Shown here: piece after piece, positions 50,347 to 61,300 of the stretch
Numbering within the stretch: position 1 is the first letter of the stretch
Layout: every line of letters begins with the position of its first letter
Origin: Gordionus sp. m RMFG-2023
Lineage: Eukaryota; Nematomorpha; Gordioida; Chordodea; Parachordodidae
Length of the DNA: 64,000 nt
Direction: 5' to 3'
NCBI RefSeq assembly: GCF_954871325.1
Contig: NC_088776.1
Location: 5,835,985 to 5,899,984 of the forward strand
The notes under the pieces: generated by a model
The model's database searches: none
What the model was told of the DNA's origin: nothing
Seen by the model: the letters and a program-made list of their open reading frames with translations, nothing else
Translations under genes and position numbers: made by a program

Positions 50347-50660
50347 CAATGACATATAATAATACCTAGACTGACCATTGCATTCATTAAAAAGTTTACA
50401 TCAATGAAAAACAGCTGGGGACGTTATTTTGGTAACCCATCATTATTAAAAATATTTAAACTAGAGGCCAATTTATTCCAATGTCTGACGCAAACTTTAT
50501 TAAAGAATTGCCTGATCATCGAGATAATAAGGAAGCAAGTTATCAATTTAATAGTAGTTTTTAACATGAGAATAATTACTATATTATGGGGTCCAGCTGA
50601 TTTGCTTCCAAAGACGCTTTATGAATGCATCGTCAGTCTAGGTTTTATCATATGTCATTG
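50347..50660. repeat. MITE family B copy
   Basis: CAATGACATATAATAATACC and TAGACTGACCATTGCATTC at the left; GAATGCATCGTCAGTCTAGG then TATGTCATTG at the right. The interior has AAAAACAGCTGGGGACG and TTATTAAAGAATTGCCTGAT. A frame across it is a by-product. Confidence 0.85.
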
Positions 50661-50806
50661 TTTTTAATATAATTTTAATTTTATTTTATTAGTTTTCTCA
50701 ATTGTATCCTTTCCTTTAACTTTCATTTATACCTCTTTTTTCTCAATTATAATTAATTTTTCCTTTTTTTTTGACTATTTTGCCCCTCTAAACATTTGAA
50801 TAGTAT

Positions 50807-50995
50807 TAGTGTTTGTTAAAAAGCCTGGTTAAGATTTTAGCTGAAATAATATTATGTAATCATCGAGGTTCGACAAATAGATGTACAAAGCATTTCTGCC
50901 AGCTATGAGAAAAATCTTTAGGCTTGCATAATGTTATTTTGGTTATTATCTTAATAGGACCGTTTTTTTTAAAATCGGGCTTGTTAATAATACTA
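50807..50995. repeat. Diverged MITE family A copy
   Basis: TTAGTGTTTGTTAAAAAGCC at the left and AAATCGGGCTTGTTAATAATACTA at the right in modified form, with CAGCTATGAGAAAAATCTTT and AGGCTTGCATAATG between. Older than the other full copies by its divergence. Confidence 0.65.
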
Positions 50996-50999
50996 AGCA

Positions 51000-52320
51000 A
51001 CATTATGTTACCATTGTATAAGAGCTTAATTGAAATAATCCTTGAACATTATATCTCACTCAAGAACGAATGAAAAATATTAAGGTTTAATGTTGAGCAT
51101 GGTGATTGACTTGTTTATAAAATGAGTTTAAATGACATATAAAAATTTACTTTTTTGGCAATATCTCTATTAAGATTTCATAACGAGTAATATATATATA
51201 TTAGTAAAATATATCTATATGCAAATTTATTTTATTATATAATATTCGTTTATCTCAAATCATTATTCATATACAAAATTTAAATAATCCAATTTTGTTC
51301 AATTCTTTATCAATTCTTACATAAGGAATATTAGATTATCCTTTTGGCTTATTAATATATATTTTCAAATCAAAAATAGTTTTCTCATTTCATATTGAAA
51401 AAATAAATAAAATAAGTTCACTTTCAATATGATGTTCATCCCAAAATTTTGATATATATATATATATATATAATTATATATTATGTTATTTAATATAAAC
51501 ATTTGAAAATATTTAGATTTCTATATAAGTAAGAATAGATAATCATTGTTGAAACATTTTATAAAACCATGAGGTAACCATATTATATATATGTGGAAAT
51601 TTTATCAAATTAATAAACATCATAATAATAATAATGGATAAGAGAAGACTTGCAGAGTATCCATTTACAGGCTTGGGTTTAAAGATTTTTTCGATTATTT
51701 GTCCTTCCGGCGGATTTCTAAATAATGGTTTATAAAAGGGGAATGAGAAGCAAATAAATGTTTAAATTTCATTATGCCAGTTTTCGACTAGTTAAACGAT
51801 AAATTGCTAGGACACGATATACTTCTTTCTTTTTTTACTTTCAGTCCAGAATGAACTGGGTCAGATTGGTCCGGTTTAAAAATATACCGTTTTATGGCTC
51901 AGATCTTCATAATTTATTAAATGAAAAGAATAAATTTCGGATGTGCGCGAATTAATTCGAATAAGGAAAGTGTTTAAGAAAATTTAAAAAAAAATTTGCA
52001 TATGGGATGTTTTTAGTAGAGGTTTTTAATATGAGATATATCGCGGAAGTTCAAATATAATCATTTAAAATTTCAAATAAAAAGATATTCTAGGAAGTCG
52101 GATTGAAAAATTGACATTTTTTGGGTCGATTTGAAGAATTCAACATTATTATAATTGGAAAAGAGAATTTTTTAAAATATTATTTCGAGTGCATTTAAAA
52201 TAATAATACTTTAGAACAATAAGTGATATGTTTTTATGAAATTGGCTTATTGAGGTGTGGAGAAAGGGGGGGGGGGGTGCTATCAAATAGGTAATAAGTG
52301 AGTTTTAAAATGTGGAGGCA
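51000..52320. other. Gene-free AT-rich stretch
   Basis: No gene recognised. A TA microsatellite lies near 51451-51471, and a 12-base G tract near 52266. Confidence 0.45.
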
Positions 52321-52464
52321 TTACTGAAATCGGGGGAGAGGTATTTTTAAAGGCTATTTCTCGCCGATCGCCTATAGGGCAAGGTGTCACTGGTATAGCA
52401 ACAATTGATAAAAACGGTGTAGCAAGAGCAATTGGTTTTCACGAGAGTGATTACGTATTAACAT
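52312..52464 (+). pseudogene. Isolated coding-like fragment
   Basis: A short frame reads CGGITEIGGEVFLKAISRRS followed by PIGQGVTGIATIDKNGVARA and IGFHESDYVLT then a stop. The composition is protein-like and the GC content higher than around it. I cannot name a family. No splice sites make it a convincing exon. Confidence 0.25.
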
Positions 52465-52737
52465 AACTTATGATATCAATAGTTTCGGCTTCTCTTAAAT
52501 AATTTTCAAAACTAAATTTACAGTTCACTCAAAACAGGTTTAAAATTAGTACTTATAGAAGTAACCCAAATCAAGTGTAATGGTGCATTTTGATGTCGTT
52601 ACTTTTTTTATGGTAACGCCATTAAGAATGTAACGCGCTTGTAAAGCCCTCTCTCATGTTAATATGAAACAGGGTCGCCATACACATATACCCCCCCCCC
52701 CACCATTTTATTTTATCAGATCAATAAATTATACATA

Positions 52738-53115
52738 TATTCTAATGGCGTAACGACCCCCCCCCCCCCAAAAAAAATTACTCGAGACGGGGCAGAATGG
52801 GACAAACTTACTTACTAAAAATGCTTACTAAATTACTTGCTAAAAAAATGAGCCATAATAAAATGTTAAGACAAATTTTTATACATAATGAATCAAAGCT
52901 GAACACCTATACATCATGATAAATTATATTTATTAAGTCATAAATATTCTAATGGCGTAACCCCCAAAAAATACTGGGGGGCGGGGCAGAATGGGACAGG
53001 TTTAAAATTAAAAAATATATTTACATTTTTACTTACTAAAAATGCTTACGAAATTGCTTGCCTAAAAGATAAGCCATAATAAAATGTTAAGACAAATTTA
53101 TATATGTAATAAATC
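52738..53115. repeat. Tandem duplication, two units of about 205 bp
   Basis: Unit 1 begins near 52738 (TTCTAATGGCGTAACGACCC) and unit 2 near 52945 (TTCTAATGGCGTAACCCCC). Both then carry GGGGCAGAATGGGACA, CTTACTAAAAATGCTTAC and GCCATAATAAAATGTTAAGA in the same order. A related start (ATTCTAATGCCATAACAATA) reappears at the right edge near 63959. Confidence 0.75.
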
Positions 53116-53492
53116 AACGCTGAAACACCTTTAATCGTATTTTAAGGATGTCATCACCTTATTTCAAAATTAATATTTTTAAAAAAATTTTAATGGTGTT
53201 TCAAGTTTACTTTAACTTAATTTAATTACGAAATAGAAACAAATATAAGACCCGGCCTAAATAACTATTTATTTTTACTTTTTTTTTTACAAAGAATAGA
53301 GTATGAAAATGTGAATTTTTCTCATATGCAATCTTGAAAACGTCTTTAAAAAAAGATTATTAACATAGAATTTAAATATTTTATTTATATATTTTTTTTA
53401 AATTTTAAACTAAACAATTATATTCTATTGAACTTGATTATATGAAGAAGGGCAACAATTGCACTCACAATTGTAAAGATTGGCCCCTTTTA

Positions 53493-53516
53493 GAAAGAAA
53501 GGAAGAAAGGAAGAAA

Positions 53517-53566
<50 letters not shown>

Positions 53567-53568
53567 AA
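53493..53568. repeat. GAAA/GGAA microsatellite
   Basis: About 19 units of GAAA and GGAA in a row. Just to its right, near 53628, TTGGCTACGCCAAC resembles a hAT tip. Confidence 0.9.
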
Positions 53569-54409
53569 TTCTTTCTTATAGATATTTGTCATGAGTTCCA
53601 AAGGGAGGCAATCCCTTCCCCTCCCATCCCCTTGGCTACGCCAACACATATTTGGTCATACTAATCTGATTCTCAACATTGGAACTCAAACTAACGTCAC
53701 CGACTTCAAAGATTACCTTCTATATTATCAATCGGCGTAAAGGTTGTTCGCTTTCCTCAACAAGCATTCAAGACGCAACAACTACACTCAATTTAGGGGA
53801 AATCACCCCGACAATTTTTTTATTTATCACACACCATATTTTGTAAATGATATTTTTTTTTGTCACCTTAAATATTATTACATTTATAATTTTGAATATT
53901 ATAAAATAATTTAAATATATTCAATAACCCTTTAACAATTTTTTAAATATGCCGTAAACCAAAACTTAAAATAAAAGTGTAAAAAAATTTAAATTTTTGT
54001 TGGAAAAATGATAATTTATTTTAAAATACATATATTATGTTTATTATATAATTATAATAATTACATATAAGGTGGATAAAGATATAAAGAAGAAGAAAAA
54101 TTTAAAAGGAAAAAAATTAAAAAATATAATATAATAATAAATGCAAAAAAATTTTTCTTTATACTTTTCTTTCAAAAACATAATTTTTTTTTTTTTGAAA
54201 ATTGAATCTTTAAAAAAAATATTAAAATTTTTTCAAAATAAAAAACAATTTTAATTTTTATAGCTTAATAATTTAAATAAAAAGAAGTTGACAATAATTC
54301 TGACGCAAAAGGATATAAATTTTTCTAGAGGATCGAGTGTAAAATAAATATTTAATTTTATATCAATAATATTATAATCATCACAGTTTCATTAAGCAAA
54401 ATTAAGTGT

Positions 54410-54895
54410 TATTAAAGTAACCAGTTACTAACCAACTGTATCTAGTTACATTTTTTGGAATGTAACTTAGGAAAGTAGCTTGTTACTTAAAAAATATTAA
54501 TTGATATCAAAGATTTGCAAGCGACAATGGCCTGGGCATTGCACAGTTTCAATTTTTTTAAATAAGGTTGCCCTGCCCTGTTCGATTTTTTTAAAATACT
54601 AGACCTAAACCAAAATTACATTTTGCCCAATCCGGGAGACGATACCCGGGCTGGTCTTTGTCGTAGACAACCTGCAATTGCAGATCTCTGATATATATCT
54701 CGTATATTATTTTTATTTGATAAATTTCCAATGTGAATAGTTAAACGTGAACTAAATGCAAACTAGTAATTAGTTATTTAACTCTAACTGATTATTTTTA
54801 AAATAATATAGCTAGTAACTTATCTTTTTTTAATAAATATAATTAGTAACTGTAACTAGTTACTTTTTCCAAAAACGGGCTTTTAGTTACACCAG
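54410..54895. repeat. Element with AGTAACTAGTTAC-like ends, split by another element
   Basis: AGTAACCAGTTACTAACC and ATCTAGTTACATTTTTTGG at the left, and the inverse (AGTAACTGTAACTAGTTACT, GGGCTTTTAGTTAC) at the right. Similar AACTAGTTA-rich sequence lies at 31040-31160 inside the MULE. The middle is occupied by a hAT-type MITE. Confidence 0.45.
54508..54690. repeat. hAT-type MITE nested in the AGTAACTAGTTAC element
   Basis: Ends CAAAGATTTGCAAGCG and, complemented, CAGAGATCTGCAATTG, with CCCGGGCTGG inside the right end. Flanks ATTGATAT and ATATATAT agree at 6 of 8 positions. Confidence 0.55.
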
Positions 54896-55042
54896 AAAAA
54901 TTCAAAAAATTTATTCGTTAGTGGTGTAATTTTATTTATTTAGGGAAGAATGAGATGGATACAAGGTAAAATATTGAATGACTTCTACTACGTTCTCTCT
55001 TGTTTTGCGCAGTTTGGGAGAAAAGGGAATCTTAATAAAAGA

Positions 55043-55236
55043 ATAGTGTTGTTAAACGGCTCGATTTTTTAAAAAAGGGGCTAACCCGATATTTTAGCCA
55101 AAAAATATTATGCAAGCCTGGAAATTTAAGGCTAAGACATCTATTAACGAAATCTCAAAGCTTGCCTAATTTTTCTTTTTTTAGCTTAAATATTGGATTG
55201 GCCGTTTTTTAAAATTCGAGTCTTTTAACAGCACTA
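55043..55236. repeat. MITE family A copy just upstream of the SLC6 gene
   Basis: TAGTGTTGTTAAACGGCTCG at the left and TTTTAACAGCACTA at the right. It ends about 150 bp before the transporter start codon, in the region where a promoter, 5' UTR or 5' intron would lie. Confidence 0.8.
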
Positions 55237-55382
55237 ATATAGAAAATATTCTGGAATAATATAATTTTTACAATTTAAATAATTTATTCGTTCATTTCAT
55301 AGTTTGGTTTTGCTAAGATGACAATTTAATTTTTTTTTTCTTTCTTCCCTTCATATTTTTATAAAACTGCAGTTGATTCTGA

Positions 55383-58300
55383 ATGAATGATCAAATCAAC
55401 CCGGGAGTCAAATCAGAGAGGAAGATCGATTTATACAAACGTTACGGGATAAACCACGCTATTCAAGAATCCCAACCTCTCAATAATAGCATCGATGATT
55501 CCCCCTGGGATAAAACGATCATCAATGGCGGGGCAAAGGATGCCGCGGGAAATCATCACCCAAATAACCAGAGTCCAAATGATTTGAAGGGTTCTGATTT
55601 ACAACACAAAAGGATACAACCGTACCCAGATATCTCCGATAAAAATTTCGACCACGTGTTCGTTATAAAAAATAAGCGAGCGAAATCTCTCGGGGATAAA
55701 TGTTCGATGGATACCCTGGAAAACTTTGGTAGTGGCAGGAGAAACCATCAAAATAAGTTGATTCTACTACCTGACCGTAGATACAAAAGCTTATGCAATG
55801 CGAATACTTTACAAAAGTTCGGCTTCGAAGATGAAGAACAGCAGGAAGAAAGAGAGGAATGGAGTAGCAAAGCGGATTTCTTGCTGTCAATTATAGGATT
55901 CGCCGTCGATCTCTCCAACATTTGGAGATTTCCCTACCTCTGTTACAAAAATGGAGGAGGTCAGATTATCTTATTACTATGTCAATTTTTTTTTAGCCAT
56001 CCCTCTGTAAATGAAAAATATTTTGTTGATAGTAATTTACTATCACAGGAAATGAGTCGCTAAAAGTGGGCTAACCGAACAAAATGGAATACGAACCGGA
56101 AGTGAGAGGTTACGGAGAAGTTACCGTGGGGTTACGAATTATATAATGGGGGCAAATAAAGGGTGCCACAATAGTTACCACCCATAAAGATTTATTCTTT
56201 TTAAAAAATAATTAGGGGCGTTCTTAATACCGTACACTATCATGTTAATATTTGGAGGTGTCCCACTATTATATATGGAGTTAGCCCTAGGACAATACAA
56301 CAGGGCCGGAGCTGTTGGAATATGGAAAATGGTCCCTTTCTTAAAAGGTTAATTTATCCATATATATATTCTAACCAAGTTTTCGTCGATTAAATTTATA
56401 CTTTGAGTCAGATTTGAAAAAATAGATTACTGTATAGTTAAATTTAGTGTTAGACGAAAAATTTTTGATATAGTCTTATTTAAGGGCCCATGCCAAAGTA
56501 TCCGCTAAACATAATATTTATACTACTTCCTATCTCTTAAAAAAATATATCCCTTGAAAGATAAATAGATTTGAAATACATCAAAGATACATATTTCGAA
56601 ATTTTTATAAAGCTCAAAAAAGCTAATATAATAATTGGAAAAAAAATAAAAATAAAAAAATTGAATTTAAAATAAGTAATTATCCTTCTATTTTTTAAAA
56701 TTATTTTTAAAATAACACAATATTTTTCATCCTTTATACAAAAAACAAAAAAAAACTCCATCATCAAAAAAACAATAATTTTTTCCGATGAAAGAGAAAG
56801 CGAAAAATAAAATTCAACGATGTTTTTGACATTTTCATCTAACAGTGTTGTGCAGATTTAATTTAAAATATTTCCATATTTTTTTAAAAATTTATTTGAA
56901 AATAAAATTATTTGACTTGCAAAAAAAATTGCTAGAATAACATATTTATTTATATATTCTTATCAATTTTTTTTACAAGTTAAATAATTTTATTTTCAAA
57001 TAAATTTTAAAAAAATATATGGAAATGTTTTAAATTAGATCTGCAAAACACTGTTATATTTAAATTAAGATTATAGCAATGTCATATAATAATATCCTAG
57101 ATTGAGGATGTATTCATATTAAAAGTGTACATCAAATGAAAAACAGCTGGGGACGCCATGGTTACCCGTATCATTATTAAAAAATTTTAAACGAGAGGAC
57201 AATTGATTCCTATGTCTGACCCAAACTTTATTAAAGAATCGCCTGATCATTGAGATAATAAGGAAGCAAGTTATTCAATTTAAGAATAATTACTATAAGG
57301 GTTATCAAAATGGCGGCTCCAGCTGATTGTAACCTAACTTTTTTTTTAAAAAAATCCTTTTTTACATATTTTAATTTTATGTTCTTATATTTAAAAATAT
57401 ATGATATAATATATAATTACGTAAATAATTTAATTGTTTGAAATAAATTTATACTTTTAAATATTATTTATAAATATACATAACAAGGAGTTTATCATCA
57501 TTATAAATATATTCAAAATATAAAAAAAAATTGCAAATTTAAATAAAATTTAAATTGACCATGTAAAGGAACGGGATACGCCGCCATACTGATGACCTTT
57601 TACGTTTCGTTTTATTACCCCGTAATATGCGGCTACGCGTTTTACTATTTGTTCGCCTCTTTCAAATCGAAGTTACCCTGGATCACGTGCGATAACTCTT
57701 GGAATACTCCGGCATGCGTAGAACATAGAACGCGTAACATGTCCCTGAAACCGTCTCATATAGCACCTATCCACGGTCTTAAGACTGCTAGCGAAGAATA
57801 TTTTGAGTTACAAAAAAAAATATCAGATGTTAATAAAACTAACTTTAATATAGCATTTATTACCTAATTGAAATTGTAAGATTCCATAAAAAAATAATTG
57901 CCTTTGGCATCTCGGCTTAACTTACTATGTTAAAATAGTATCAAAAAAAATATTAAATAGCTTGGAGGACATCAATTGGTAAAATATAGAATACCATTTT
58001 ATCCGGGGACTTCTAACTCCCCCTTCCCTTCCGCACCCAAACACCTGACGATTTTACCACTCACTACCTCCCCCCCCCTTAGAAATTTTTCCACTTATAC
58101 CCCTGAAAGAATCTACAAGCCCCCTTCTTGATGATTATTTTTGACTCCTAGCTTATAAAACGCACTAAGAACCCCAAAATTATCAATAATTGATACAAGA
58201 TAGATATAGCATGATTTGGAGTCACCCCGTAACGCGATACTTTATCACGCGATACTCTACCGCGCGACATTTAGTCATATTTTCAAAGTCGATTATTTAA

Positions 58301-61300
58301 ATTAGAAAATAATAGTTTAAAGGGTAAAAAATCAAGAGAACTGCAGGCCCGGCCTGGGTACACAGGCCGAGCCGTATTTTATTTTATTTTATTTTTTGAA
58401 CATACCTAGACATAATCTAGAAAATGTTTTTTAAAAATATCGGTCAGCGCTGAAATTATATAATATAATAATTATGTTAAGCACCGATGAACTGCTTGAA
58501 AAGGAATATCTAGATTCAAATATTCTTACATTTTTTCAAATTGCATCGGGAGTATTCTTGGGTGTTTATTTTAACCTAAAACAAAGTGTTAATTGGAGGA
58601 TTATCGATTTGGGCCTCATAGAAAATATATCTATTAATGACTTACATTTACTTATTTTATTGACTCTTATACGTTACAGACGAAGATGTTATCATCAGAG
58701 GTGGACGCGATCCAAATTTTTTATTCACGGCCCGCCCGCTCACGGTGGCAATAAAACAAATTTCCTTTTCATCGTCAATTGAAAATTTAATAAGACTTTT
58801 GATATTCAGATCATAAATTAAGCCCTACCTTGTGTAGTGGTTGCATAATAAATCTTTCCTTTAAAAGAAATGCTTTCCTGTATTTTTTTGGAGGGTTTTT
58901 GATTATTATTGTATCACCTTCAGACGGTTGACAATATTTTTACTAATTATTTTTTCCATATATAAACTTCATTTATTTTCTCATTATCTGAGCCTATTTT
59001 CAATATTGATAAAATAATTTAGTAAAGATAAACGAAAATAAAACATATTTAAACTAAATTTATTTATTACCAAATTTCCATTACTACTGTACGAGAGTTG
59101 AGAGATTTATTAGTTTTCATTTAGCAATTTTATGAGGACGAAAACAAAGAAAAATGTTGTTTATAAAATGCGGAAGTTTTCCTTTGTTTAAATTAAATTA
59201 AAAAATATATATTATTATAATTATAAAATTGTAAATTTATTTAAAAAATAAAAATTTCCGTGATTAGCGGAAAATTTATGTTCGTTATCAATCTTGCCCG
59301 ACAAAACATTTGGGAATGCCCGTCACGCCAAGTAACGGGGAATAATTCAAAATATATTCTCACTCACGCCATAACCCCTCGTGTCTGGGGGTAATTTTGC
59401 GGCCCGCGCTAACCTCTAGTTGTCATTACGCTTGATAACTTGAAGACAATATTAAAGATGAATGAATGGTTCCTGCTTTCCACTTTTGATAAAATATATA
59501 TTCGAGGACGTAGAAATTCTTATAAGAAATACAATAACATATAATAATACCTGGATTGACGATGCATTCATAATAATGCACTTGAAAGAGTCTTTGAATG
59601 CAAATCAGCTGGACCCGTCATTTTGGTAACCCATATAGTAATAATTCTCATACTAAAAACTGCTATTAAATAGATAACTTGCTTCCTTATTATATTAATG
59701 ATCAGGCAATAATAAAGTTTGCGTCAGAATAATAATATGGGTAATCAAAATGGCGTCCCCAGCGGTTTTCATTGATGTACACTTTTAACGAATGCATCGT
59801 CAGTCTAGTTATTATTGTATGTCATTGAAGAAATATTAAACTTGAAAAAAGGGTAACCCTTCCTTATAATGTAATGTTACTGAACAAATAACCTAGGACG
59901 GATTGTGGAAGCTACACCAATTAATTGTTATGAAAGCAGGTATTAAAGAATTCAATCCTTTTTAAGATATTCCACTCTTAAAAAAATTGTCATTTTTATA
60001 GCCATTGCCTGGGATTTTAAAAATTTCGATTTAAACAAATTTTTTGGAAATTATTTTATAGTAGAAAATTTGTAAATTTGATCAGTCAGTATATAAGGAA
60101 TATTTAATAATTTATTAAATTATTAAATACGATTTAAAATTATTCTTAAACGATTGGCCAACCACAGGTTTTGTATATAATTTTTTGCGGGCATTTACCC
60201 TAACTCACATAATTTTTTTTTTACCCCACTTAGATAAACAAATTTGAGGAAACAAAAATAATCGATTTTGAAAAATGCGACGAAATCTCGCCTAATAAAA
60301 TGTCGCGTTAGGAAAATGTCCTCGTGATATAGTGTCTTCATGAGGAAAGTGTCGCGTTACGAAATGACAGGCGATAGCATAATTATATCCATTTATTAAC
60401 ATATAGTTGAGAAATTGAAATATATTTCAAATAAATATAATGATATTTGCATAAAGTACGACATTGACTATGAACTAGAAGATTAATTACATATTTATAT
60501 TTTTTAATATTCATAATTATAATTTTGACAAAATTTTTAATAAACGTATTTGCGAGAAGAAGAAAAAATAGGAAGATAAATATTTACCTAAATAAATGTA
60601 ATATATAATTGAGATAGATCAGCTGTTAATAGGTAATATTTAAATTATATGTATTTTTTAAAAGACCAAAATTAACTCCCTATGGAAAAAAGGTTCAATA
60701 ATCTAAATCCCAGTTCCTAACCCCTCCCCCCTTCCCCCCTATCCTGAGAATTTTACTTTACCGATCCTGTTCGCTATTAGTAGAAGCCGGGGAGTTTATC
60801 TATTAAAGCATTAATCGCAAAAGAATCCCTTAAGTGAAGATATTAGGGTATTTTAATAATCGCATTAATTTTTCCCAAAATTTTATTAATATTTTAATTT
60901 TCACCCCCCTACCTCCCCTTAAAATCGTTAGACGAAAAGTGTTAGGCATACAGGATGGATCCGGTTTCCAACATTTTACTCCCATTAAATGGGACGTATG
61001 TTTATGCGCTCTACTCGTTTACCTCATAGTGTTTTTATCTCTGTTTAGAGGCGTTAAGACTTCGGGAAAAGTAATCATTTCAAAATTTTAAATAGATGAT
61101 TTAGTTTTAGTATTATTTTTATACGATGCAGAGTTGTTAAAAGATACTTTTTAATGGATCTAAATACAGATACATCGTCTAAAATAATATCTAGATACAG
61201 ATACAGATACCACATTTTTATATCTAGATACAGTAGATACTTGTATCTAGATCCTTTAACAACTCTGATACGATGAATATATTATATTATTTATTATCTT

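Noticed and set aside
50404-50667. 87-residue + frame
   Set aside because: It lies almost wholly within a family B MITE and is not conserved in the other copies.
53425-53649. 74-residue minus-strand frame with Phe/Ser/Leu repeats
   Set aside because: It is the translation of the GAAA microsatellite.
58474-58782. 102-residue frame in SLC6 intron 3 as an extra exon
   Set aside because: Exons 3 and 4 join perfectly (EEYFERKVLGI) without it, and it shows no transporter similarity.
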